Below, piece after piece: positions 5,579-11,222 of a stretch of 11,222 nt of DNA. Source of the stretch: Candidatus Heimdallarchaeota archaeon LC_3 (GTDB lineage Archaea; Asgardarchaeota; Heimdallarchaeia; Hodarchaeales; LC-3). Each line of letters begins with the position of its first letter. The stretch's first letter is position 1. The position numbers and the translations under genes are program-made. The notes under the pieces are model-generated. The model made no database searches, had not been told where the DNA came from, and saw only the letters and a program-made list of their open reading frames with translations. Location: the NCBI GenBank assembly GCA_001940645.1, contig MDVS01000077.1:1-11222 (forward strand), read 5' to 3'.

Positions 5579-5588
5579 TAAGTAAGAT

Positions 5589-6683
5589 GTGAAAAATATG
5601 AATTTTCGACCTTTTAAAAAATGGATTTTTATTTTAATTTTTTTATCAATAACAAATATTACTATTCCGCAAGTTAGAAGTCAAACAACTTCATTTGGCG
5701 TGAATGTGGGAGATCAAGCCAGTTTTTTTGTAAAACAATATTTTGTAAACGCAACTGATTTGCCTCCACTATATGGAGGCACAGGGACTCTTAATACCAT
5801 GGATCAATTTAAAATTGCCGGATCATATAATTTAACAGCAGGAACCCCTGAGGCTTTTTTTTTCATCACAATCTTAGATATAACACAGGATGAACAAAGT
5901 GGATTAACAGCAATATACAAAATTAGTAAGGGTTCTTATGCAATTAATGTCTCAGAATCTGGTTTTTCAATGCTCCCCGTAATACTGATTTCTCCAGCTT
6001 TAGTCTTTGCTTCCGGGTTAAATAAAACTAGTTTTGGGTTTTCGATAAGTACTTTTGGAAATTATGATTTAGGTGTAACTCCATTGTTTCAGGGTTCAAC
6101 GATATTTTTTCCGTCTATGCCTTACCTTTTACCATTGAAATCTATAAATTCTAGTTCTCAAACTGAAATAGATAATTGGGAAGCAATTTCTCTTATATAC
6201 AATCAAGCCAGTGTGGATGAAACACTAACAAAACAAGTTTATGGTAATAATTTAACAATCAAAGTTAATACGACAAGTACTTCAGATAATATTACTTTTT
6301 TTTCAAAAATAAATGGAACACTGTCAAATCAATCCACAGGTGACTACTTAACTATTAATAGTTCAACAACTTTTACTTTTGAAAAATCAACTGGAATTTT
6401 AAAACTGTTTAAAGATTTTCAAGACATTGAAGGAGTAATCACGGGTAATTATACAGTAGCAAAACGTAATATAGAAATTGAGAGAACAAGTTATACTCCT
6501 CTACTTTCAAGTTCAAGCTCAAGCTCAAGCTCAAGCTCAAGTTCAAGTTCAAGTTCAAGCGCAAGTTCAAGCGCAAGTTCAGTACCAATAACTTCTTCTC
6601 TAGGATTTACTCCTACTTTAACATTCTTATTTCTTTCCTTAATGGGAGGAATAATTTATCGAAGAAGGAAAAAGAAGAGCTAA
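5589..6683 (+). CDS. Secreted, Ser-stalked, membrane-anchored surface protein
   Basis: The 364-residue protein has an N-terminal signal peptide (positive FRPFKKW, hydrophobic core 13-26, likely cleavage near R30-S31-Q32), a large extracytoplasmic domain (about 33-300) with at least ten N-x-S/T glycosylation sites, a Ser/Ala tract of about 26 residues from residue 307, then a hydrophobic helix (about 341-357) and the tail RRRKKKS. Signal peptide, Ser-rich linker, helix and basic tail is the classic layout of archaeal cell-surface proteins and is very common in Asgard archaea. The domain opens with FGVNVGDQASFFVKQYF, the VGD-plus-strand start often seen in their secreted beta-rich proteins. GTG 5589 gives this length; ATG 5598 (three codons later) is equally possible and leaves the signal peptide intact. 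The Ser tract is encoded by a hexanucleotide repeat. A structural or adhesive envelope role is likely; the ligand is unknown. Confidence 0.9.
   Translation: MKNMNFRPFKKWIFILIFLSITNITIPQVRSQTTSFGVNVGDQASFFVKQYFVNATDLPPLYGGTGTLNTMDQFKIAGSYNLTAGTPEAFFFITILDITQDEQSGLTAIYKISKGSYAINVSESGFSMLPVILISPALVFASGLNKTSFGFSISTFGNYDLGVTPLFQGSTIFFPSMPYLLPLKSINSSSQTEIDNWEAISLIYNQASVDETLTKQVYGNNLTIKVNTTSTSDNITFFSKINGTLSNQSTGDYLTINSSTTFTFEKSTGILKLFKDFQDIEGVITGNYTVAKRNIEIERTSYTPLLSSSSSSSSSSSSSSSSSSASSSASSVPITSSLGFTPTLTFLFLSLMGGIIYRRRKKKS
6507..6578 (+). repeat. Hexanucleotide microsatellite encoding the Ser stalk
   Basis: Twelve consecutive 6-base units in frame, mostly TCAAGC or TCAAGT (Ser-Ser), with two GCAAGT units (Ala-Ser) near the 3' end. 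The units are grouped as T, four C, three T and so on, which points to stepwise duplication by slippage. Changes of one unit keep the frame, so stalk length can vary without loss of the protein. Confidence 0.9.
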
Positions 6684-6762
6684 GATCAGTTTCCAAGTTA
6701 ATATAAATCCTAGCAATATTGTATACTAATTATTAAAACTAAATTGAAAAATATCAATCATC

Positions 6763-7287
6763 ATGAAGATGAAAAGAATGCAAGATTTAGATATTCAAAC
6801 AATAGCACCGTTGGCGTTGATAGTTTTAAGCGCCTTATCTCTATTGTGGTATATTAAAAGTACTCGAGAAATAAGGGATAGTGAAACATGGCCTGTTGTT
6901 GAAGGAACGATTACAAAATCAGAAGTTAGAGCAACACTTCGGATGGGTGATGTAAATGAAGAAGAGGGTCCAGTAAGATACGAACTCATTCTCTGGTATC
7001 TCTATGTAGTAGATAATAAAGAATATAAATCACATCGAGTCAAAATTGGAGGTGTGCAAGCCCGGGAAACAACCTTTCGATGGGGTAGACTTTGGGGATC
7101 AACCACAACATATGATGATGTGGTTGCCAAATATCCAGAGGGTAAAACCATCGATGTGCACTACAACTCAAATAAACCTCAGCAATCTGTTCTCGAACTA
7201 GGAGGTAATGTCTTAATATTACTGATTGTCGCTCTATTTTTCTTTGGCATGGCTTTTCTGATTTTCTTTTTCCTTTCTCCTCAATAG
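6763..7287 (+). CDS. DUF3592-like membrane protein, 174 residues
   Basis: The protein has a membrane helix at each end (residues 13-31 and 149-171) and a beta-rich domain between. The features match DUF3592: W43-P-V-V-E-G-T-I near the start, then a Tyr-rich strand (LILWYLYVVDNKEYKSHRV), a Y-P-E-G-K-T-I-D-V-H-Y motif (124-134) and N-K-P-x-x-S-V-L-E (137-145) before the second helix. Proteins of this family sit in the membrane with the middle domain outside; their function is not established. An insert around residues 97-118 (RETTFRWGRLWGSTTTYDD) lengthens the usual domain. The ATG at 6763 is followed by two more in-frame ATG-type options (6769, 6778), and no Shine-Dalgarno is seen. An A/T-rich TATTAAAACT (6731-6740) at about -27 fits a leaderless transcript. 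It lies 79 bases after the surface-protein gene, in the same direction. Confidence 0.88.
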   Translation: MKMKRMQDLDIQTIAPLALIVLSALSLLWYIKSTREIRDSETWPVVEGTITKSEVRATLRMGDVNEEEGPVRYELILWYLYVVDNKEYKSHRVKIGGVQARETTFRWGRLWGSTTTYDDVVAKYPEGKTIDVHYNSNKPQQSVLELGGNVLILLIVALFFFGMAFLIFFFLSPQ

Positions 7288-7382
7288 TTACTTATATTCT
7301 TTATTTGAATTTAAATGTGATATCTAAGATGAGTTTGAATAATTATAAAAACTAAGTATTAAATAAAGCTCCCGGTAATATT

Positions 7383-8354
7383 ATGATCCTTAATAAATGG
7401 ATAAATAACCTAGGATTAATTTTCCTGTGTTTAATTTTAATTATAGCATCAATTCAGATATTAAATATAAATCTAATTAAGTCAGGGAGCTCCGAACAAA
7501 AAGTTAATGAAAGAGAAATACCCGAATTTCAAGGATTAGCTTCTCAAGTTCCAAATATTGAAATTGCAAAAATTATTGATTTGTTAATATTCTCTGATTA
7601 TACTTTTATTATGACTGTCTGCGACATAGGTGGAAATTGTGTCAGCGATATGGTAGTAATGACAGTTGTGGATGATACAGCTCCGGATTTAAACTCACCA
7701 GCTGACATTACATATAATGATGGTAACACCGGTAATATCATTACCTGGGTTGCTGGAGATAGAAACCCCGCTTACTACCATGTGAGTCGGGATGATAGAG
7801 TCTATATTTTTGACACTAGCTGGAGTAATGGGAGTCTGATTATTGATATCGATGGATTAGTTGGGGGGATCCATACTTTTATTATAACTGTCTGTAACAT
7901 AGGAGGAAATTGTGTCAGTGACACGGTTATAGTTACAGTTGTGGATGATACGGCTCCGGATTTAAATTCACCATATGATATTATGTATAATGTTAGTAGC
8001 ACCGGTAATATCATCATCTGGGTTGCTGGAGATAGAAACCCAACTTACTTCCATGTACTTCGGGACGATGCAGTCTATGTTACGGATACTAACTGGAGAA
8101 ACGGGAGTCTAATCATCTATATTGATGGGTTACTTGAGGGGACCTATTCTTTTAGTATGACAGTCTGTGATGGGGGACAGTGTACTAGTGATACGGTCAT
8201 AGTGACAGTAGTAGATGCAACAGATTCATCGACACCATCTTCATCTTTAACAATAGCAACTGGTGAAACAGGCACATTTGAGATGGTGATATTACTTCTA
8301 GTTTTTGTAGGAATAGGTTCAATAATAAATAGACGGAAAAGAAAAGTTAATTAA
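7383..8354 (+). CDS. Ig-like tandem-repeat surface protein with C-terminal anchor
   Basis: The 323-residue protein has an N-terminal hydrophobic segment (residues 10-30), a short linker, then about two and a quarter copies of a 91-residue beta-sandwich repeat, a Ser/Thr linker, a C-terminal helix (about 297-313) and the tail NRRKRKVN. Each repeat contains TAPDLNSPxDIxYN, TGNIIxWVAGDRNPxYxHV, NGSLII, IDGL and a C-x(4-5)-C pair (C80/C86, C171/C177, C262/C267) before SDxVxVTVVD. This Ig/HYR-like repeat is abundant in Asgard surface proteins, where it is usually Cys-free at this turn (general knowledge, from memory). The first copy is only its last 25 residues, joined straight to the anchor region, so repeats were probably deleted. 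Repeats probably form a rod outside the cell for adhesion or a surface layer. A TATA-like TTATAAAAAC precedes by about 40 bases. It is the third envelope gene in a row. Confidence 0.9.
   Translation: MILNKWINNLGLIFLCLILIIASIQILNINLIKSGSSEQKVNEREIPEFQGLASQVPNIEIAKIIDLLIFSDYTFIMTVCDIGGNCVSDMVVMTVVDDTAPDLNSPADITYNDGNTGNIITWVAGDRNPAYYHVSRDDRVYIFDTSWSNGSLIIDIDGLVGGIHTFIITVCNIGGNCVSDTVIVTVVDDTAPDLNSPYDIMYNVSSTGNIIIWVAGDRNPTYFHVLRDDAVYVTDTNWRNGSLIIYIDGLLEGTYSFSMTVCDGGQCTSDTVIVTVVDATDSSTPSSSLTIATGETGTFEMVILLLVFVGIGSIINRRKRKVN
7614..8167 (+). repeat. 273-base tandem repeat inside the Ig-repeat gene
   Basis: The ACTGTCT/ACAGTCT landmark encoding Thr-Val-Cys lies at 7614, 7887 and 8160, exactly 273 bases (91 codons) apart. 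Long stretches are near-identical between copies, for example GGGTTGCTGGAGATAGAAAC (7748 and 8021). This points to recent duplication and a substrate for recombination that changes repeat number. Confidence 0.9.
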
Positions 8355-8387
8355 ATTGCTGAGAAATTTCCAATAAAAAAGTTTAAA

Positions 8388-8402
8388 TTTTCTACCATTT
8401 TT
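8388..8402 (+). terminator. T-tracts after the Ig-repeat gene
   Basis: TTTT and then TTTTT at the end of an A/T-rich stretch, 35 to 50 bases after the stop, fit an archaeal T-tract terminator. Weak evidence. Confidence 0.3.
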
Positions 8403-8529
8403 CTTCCTAAACTAACTGAATATAGGAAAATTATTAAAGAAGATAATTTCTTAAATTGACTTTTATTGAACAATAAGATTTTAATTTTATGATCAAATTA
8501 ATTAATGAAATGATAAAATTTGTTCTAAC

Positions 8530-9621
8530 ATGACAACATTAAAAAATCACAAGAAAATACTAAAAGAAACTGAACAAGAATTCCTTGATTCAGGTGGTCA
8601 TCTGAAATTAACTCTTCAAGAATTTGAATTCAAATTTAATTTACCTTTTAAAGATGCTAAATTCTTTTTTGACGAATTAAAATCTAAATCATATTTTTAT
8701 GATGTAAAAGACTATGAAAATGGTATACCAGATCCGATTCATAGATTAACTATGAATAATTTTTATGCATTTATAAAAAATTCTTTAATTTCTGAAGAGC
8801 AAGATTCTCTATTTAGTTTATCAGAGAACTTAGGGATTCAATTGACCTCGAGTGCTGTTCAAGTCGAAGAGGGTCAAGTTGTTGGACTTGAATTAGTGGC
8901 AACTGGATTAGGAAAAAGAGAGTTCCCAATTGATATTTTAAAATTCTCTCGACTTCGGTATTTGTGTCTCAAGGCAAATGGGTTAAAAAATGTACCAGAA
9001 ATTATTTCTAAATTATCTAATATTACTAAATTAGATTTATCTAACAACCAAATACAGAAGTTACCTGAATTTTTTCGTCATTTTATAAATTTGAAAGAAT
9101 TAGATATATCTCGAAATGATATTCAGAATCCTGAACAATTGATTAAAGATTTCAATTTTATTGAAACAATACATTTTCCCGAATTAGAGATATATAGGAG
9201 ATTACAAGAAAGAAAAGAAAAAGAAAAAGCAATCAGAAAGCCAGTGGAAGATCAAATTGAGCAAATAATACAGAAATTAATTAAAAACGATGAATTCAGT
9301 AGGAAACTACGAAAATCACACATTTACGTAAAAGAATACGAAAACTTTCTTAGAGATACAAGTCGATTCATCTTGAGAAAAAATCAGATAGGGGACAAAA
9401 ATATTTATGTCTTAGCTTGTGCTATCGTAGCCATGGCTGATGTCAAAATGGCAGAGAATTTAGGGAAAAAGACAGGAATAGCAACACTAACATTAATAGC
9501 AAAACTGGGGGATCTACAAGAGCAAAGTGTAAGAAATTATTTTGATTCCATTAAGTATATTTATTTAAGGTTATTTGACTCACATAATTTCAAAAAAAGG
9601 AAATTAAAAATGGTTGAATAG
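8530..9621 (+). CDS. Leucine-rich-repeat protein with charged helical C-terminal domain
   Basis: The 363-residue protein is cytoplasmic: no signal peptide, no membrane helix. Residues 1-107 are a helical N-terminal part. Residues about 108-215 form four leucine-rich repeats of 23 residues, with L-x-x-L-x-L-x-x-N (LRYLCLKANGL, ITKLDLSNNQIQKLPEFF, LKELDISRNDI), the LPxx type. A highly charged helix follows (LQERKEKEKAIRKPVEDQIE, residues 225-244). The C-terminal 100 residues contain a helical bundle with IYVLACAIVAMADVKMAENL (292-311) and a second half ending EQSVRNYFDSIKYIYLRLFD (331-350), which loosely recalls the cyclin fold of archaeal TFB or a helix-turn-helix, but I cannot confirm this. 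Leucine-rich repeats usually bind proteins, and Asgard genomes carry many of them. ATG 8530 has no ribosome binding site. It is separated from the envelope genes by 175 bases and converges with the minus-strand operon. Confidence 0.88.
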   Translation: MTTLKNHKKILKETEQEFLDSGGHLKLTLQEFEFKFNLPFKDAKFFFDELKSKSYFYDVKDYENGIPDPIHRLTMNNFYAFIKNSLISEEQDSLFSLSENLGIQLTSSAVQVEEGQVVGLELVATGLGKREFPIDILKFSRLRYLCLKANGLKNVPEIISKLSNITKLDLSNNQIQKLPEFFRHFINLKELDISRNDIQNPEQLIKDFNFIETIHFPELEIYRRLQERKEKEKAIRKPVEDQIEQIIQKLIKNDEFSRKLRKSHIYVKEYENFLRDTSRFILRKNQIGDKNIYVLACAIVAMADVKMAENLGKKTGIATLTLIAKLGDLQEQSVRNYFDSIKYIYLRLFDSHNFKKRKLKMVE

Positions 9622-9642
9622 GTGGAATTCCAAGTAACCACC
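9621..9642 (+). terminator. Small hairpin overlapping the end of the LRR gene
   Basis: GGTGG (9621-9625) pairs with CCACC (9638-9642) across a 12-base loop, starting in the stop codon. It is not followed by a T-tract, so it may be an mRNA end structure instead of a terminator. Confidence 0.3.
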
Positions 9643-9646
9643 GAAT

Positions 9647-9793
9647 GTGAAGACCATTGAAGAATATATAAATCTAGTCAAAAAAAGCATGGGAAATTAT
9701 AAAGAGAATGAAAATGATATAATTGAATATCAAAGTCATTTTCTAAATTCATCCGGATCATTTGTTATAACATATATTTGCGGTGTTATTTGA
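9647..9793 (+). CDS. Possible 48-residue ORF between convergent genes
   Basis: GTG 9647 opens a hydrophilic N-terminal half (MKTIEEYINLVKKSMGNYKE) and a more hydrophobic C-terminal half (SSGSFVITYICGVI) ending at TGA 9791-9793. The frame continues open for 12 codons after the TGA (ESGRANRPWYWI) to a TAA, and this continuation also looks coding. A nonsense-mutated or truncated gene is as likely as a real small one. No ribosome binding site and no recognisable family. Confidence 0.25.
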   Translation: MKTIEEYINLVKKSMGNYKENENDIIEYQSHFLNSSGSFVITYICGVI

Positions 9794-9844
9794 GAATCAG
9801 GTCGTGCTAACCGTCCTTGGTATTGGATATAATATTGGATAAAC

Positions 9845-10447
9845 TCAACTTAAATACTTGTATTCGATAAGAATTTGTTTTAGATCTTCCATTAACTGCT
9901 CCCCTTGAAGAGATATTTGATAATAAGCTGTTTGTGGATGTTCTACAATATATTGTTCGAAGATCATTTCTCTATCAAGGAGTTTTTTAACATCGCGATA
10001 CAAAGTTGCTACAGGAATTTTGATCAGTTCATGAATCTTACGAATATTAAATAATGTTGGTTTCTGCATTAATAAGAACAAAAGGAATAAAATTCCATCA
10101 ATACCGATTTCCCGTAATTTTTCTACTAAATTAGGATCTAGTTCTGGAATAATTTGAACTATTTTTTGTGATTCTGTCAAAGATAGTTCTTCTATTGGCG
10201 TAATTACTGCTGAATCTTCAATAACTATCGATTCTACAACATTTCGAAGATTTTGCCATTCAAGTTGTTCATGGTAAATTATTTTTGTGGTATAATACCT
10301 AATTACTAATCCAAGGGATAGAATAAAAATTATAAAGAAGGTTAAAGGATAAATCACTATAATAAATGAAAATAAACCAAAAATAATCAATAAAAAGTAG
10401 AGTACAATAAAAGGAATATCCGGTATAATAGATTTGTATTCAATCAT
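9845..10447 (-). CDS. Membrane protein with PadR/MarR-like winged helix
   Basis: The 200-residue protein begins with two membrane helices close together (about 11-29 and 32-49), a short basic turn, a linker with acidic residues (about 75-105), and a C-terminal winged-helix domain (about 107-195). The domain shows TLFNIRKIHELIKIPVATLY then RDVKKLLDREMIFEQY, the TLYRxxKxLxxxxxI pattern of PadR/MarR-type DNA-binding domains, followed by a wing (PQTAYYQISLQGEQL). Both ends face the cytoplasm if the hairpin is as drawn, so the DNA-binding part is on the correct side. ATG 10447 overlaps the end of the upstream gene by 8 bases and has a strong GAGGTGG site 4 bases before it, so translation is coupled. 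With its partner it forms a likely two-component membrane regulator: the partner senses outside, this one binds DNA. Confidence 0.88.
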   Translation of the reverse strand: MIEYKSIIPDIPFIVLYFLLIIFGLFSFIIVIYPLTFFIIFILSLGLVIRYYTTKIIYHEQLEWQNLRNVVESIVIEDSAVITPIEELSLTESQKIVQIIPELDPNLVEKLREIGIDGILFLLFLLMQKPTLFNIRKIHELIKIPVATLYRDVKKLLDREMIFEQYIVEHPQTAYYQISLQGEQLMEDLKQILIEYKYLS

Positions 10448-11219
10448 ATATCCACCTCAACTGTATGCTCATATTAAGTGAAAAAAGTAAGTTATCTATA
10501 TCAAGAGGATTGATTGATTGGTCAATTAGTGTACTGCTTTTACTAGAATTGAAGAAAGAATTTTCAGCAAATGCTTTTACAGATTCTATACGACTACTGC
10601 CATGATATAATTTATAATATGTAGTAGCATAGGGAAATTGTGATAAATCCTTAGATTTATAGGTGTTTAAACCAACTAAATAGAAATAGGAAGGTTCATG
10701 ATCAAAAGACCAGCGAGTAGTTGTTACTGGAAAAGCTGTAAATTGATAGCAAATACAACCACTAACAGAAGAACTAGTATTAGTTATTAAGATACCGACA
10801 AATAAATAGGGAAGAGCAGCATGTAAGGTTCCGAAACCAGGAGCTCTAATAGTAAGATTTTTGCCAGATTCGACAATTTCAGCATGGGCAAATTTAGATG
10901 ATGCATTATGAATAAGAAAAGTAAAAATTCTGTTTGATAAATGGTCTCCTGGATATAAAAAAGATGAGTTGGAAAACTCTTCATTGAAAGAATTCAAAAG
11001 AATTCCAGGATAGAAGGTCAAATTTTCAAAAGTTTCTATATCAGAGACATTTAACCAAAATGAATCAATAACTAAAGTGATTTTATCATTTTTTTCAAAA
11101 AAAAGGTATGATTCATCAGGAATGAATGTAAATTGACGAAACAAAACAAATGAACTTACAATAAGACCAAAGAAAAGAATACTTAATTCAAGTTTTCGAA
11201 AAATATCTGATCTACTCAT
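10440..11219 (-). CDS. Anchored extracytoplasmic protein, partner of the membrane regulator
   Basis: The 259-residue protein has an N-terminal signal anchor (hydrophobic 11-27, flanked by RKLE) and the rest outside the cell, beta-rich, with eight N-x-S/T sites (such as N57, N66, N84, N105, N121, N147, N224, N249) and a C-x-C pair (C155, C157). A moderately hydrophobic stretch at 131-146 (LHAALPYLFVGILI) may be a core strand or a second helix. There is no C-terminal anchor tail. No family is recognised. It overlaps the winged-helix gene downstream by 8 bases (ATGATTGA), so the two are an operon. Together they have the same parts, in the same order, as the single-chain regulator at 3839-5116. 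The ATG start at 11219 sits 3 bases from the window edge; an upstream start outside cannot be ruled out. Confidence 0.85.
   Translation of the reverse strand: MSRSDIFRKLELSILFFGLIVSSFVLFRQFTFIPDESYLFFEKNDKITLVIDSFWLNVSDIETFENLTFYPGILLNSFNEEFSNSSFLYPGDHLSNRIFTFLIHNASSKFAHAEIVESGKNLTIRAPGFGTLHAALPYLFVGILITNTSSSVSGCICYQFTAFPVTTTRWSFDHEPSYFYLVGLNTYKSKDLSQFPYATTYYKLYHGSSRIESVKAFAENSFFNSSKSSTLIDQSINPLDIDNLLFSLNMSIQLRWIYD
10452..10458 (-). promoter_or_regulatory. Strong ribosome binding site inside the upstream gene
   Basis: Read on the minus strand GAGGTGG lies 4 bases before ATG 10447 and inside the last codons of the upstream gene. It allows independent initiation in addition to coupling through the 8-base overlap. 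Confidence 0.65.
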
Positions 11220-11222
11220 AAT

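Larger units (their letters stand above)
5117..5588. other. Spacer with a decayed minus-strand gene and a promoter
   Basis: There is no intact gene. The left and middle part holds the coding-like minus-strand debris at 5154-5430. The right end holds a TATA box (5523-5530) and the leader of the surface-protein gene. Confidence 0.6.

Noticed and set aside
6507..6578. CRISPR-like appearance of the regular short repeat
   Set aside because: Units are 6 bases with no spacers and encode a Ser tract in frame.
6795..6989. Minus-strand frame opposite the DUF3592-like gene
   Set aside because: Complement of a well-supported gene, no family and no start signal.
7802..8017. Minus-strand frame opposite the Ig repeats
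   Set aside because: Open because the repeat is codon-periodic; no independent support.
10787..10984. Second minus-strand frame inside the extracytoplasmic protein gene
   Set aside because: Overlaps a longer, better frame on the same strand.

Overview
The window is AT-rich (about 30% G+C by eye) and looks archaeal, most likely from an Asgard archaeon of the Loki-, Thor- or Heimdallarchaeia type. This rests on style, not on a marker gene. The clues are secreted proteins with a Ser-rich stalk followed by one membrane helix and an Arg/Lys tail, tandem Ig-like repeats of the 'TAPDLNSPxDIxYN' kind common in Asgard surface proteins, membrane-tethered winged-helix regulators, a leucine-rich-repeat protein, TATA-like boxes and GGTGA-type ribosome binding sites, and long spacers. 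No rRNA, tRNA, CRISPR array or complete insertion sequence was seen.

Layout. 1-680: no secure gene; a 108-codon open frame and an unusually perfect Shine-Dalgarno sequence lie on the minus strand and run off the left edge. 681-3241: small hypothetical genes on the plus strand. These are an unknown 218-residue protein, a 53-residue Cys-rich peptide gene at 1431, a two-domain protein (LGNYE-type N-terminus plus CPLC...C..H zinc finger), a small basic ORF interrupted by an in-frame TGA, and an 87-residue zinc ribbon. The spacers here hold inverted repeats and frame-broken, coding-like sequence, so this part may be an old, decaying mobile or viral insertion. 3839-5116: a one-piece membrane sensor/regulator with two winged helices. 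5589-8354: three envelope genes in a row (Ser-stalk surface protein, DUF3592-like membrane protein, Ig-repeat surface protein). 8530-9621: leucine-rich-repeat protein with a charged helical C-terminal part. 9845-11219, minus strand: a two-gene operon encoding an anchored extracytoplasmic protein and a two-helix membrane protein with a PadR/MarR-like winged helix. It is convergent with the plus-strand genes.

How the genes may work together (inference). The right two thirds resemble a cell-surface locus. It holds exported anchored proteins between two membrane-bound transcription regulators that look like a fused and a split version of the same idea, an outside sensor coupled to a DNA-binding domain under the membrane. 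The left third is low in gene density with scattered gene debris. I found no clear defence system or other complete new system. The best leads are the split/fused membrane regulators, the cluster of three different small zinc-finger proteins, the short mutually exclusive hairpins at 1809-1902, and the Cys-paired Ig repeats with an apparent deletion at their start.
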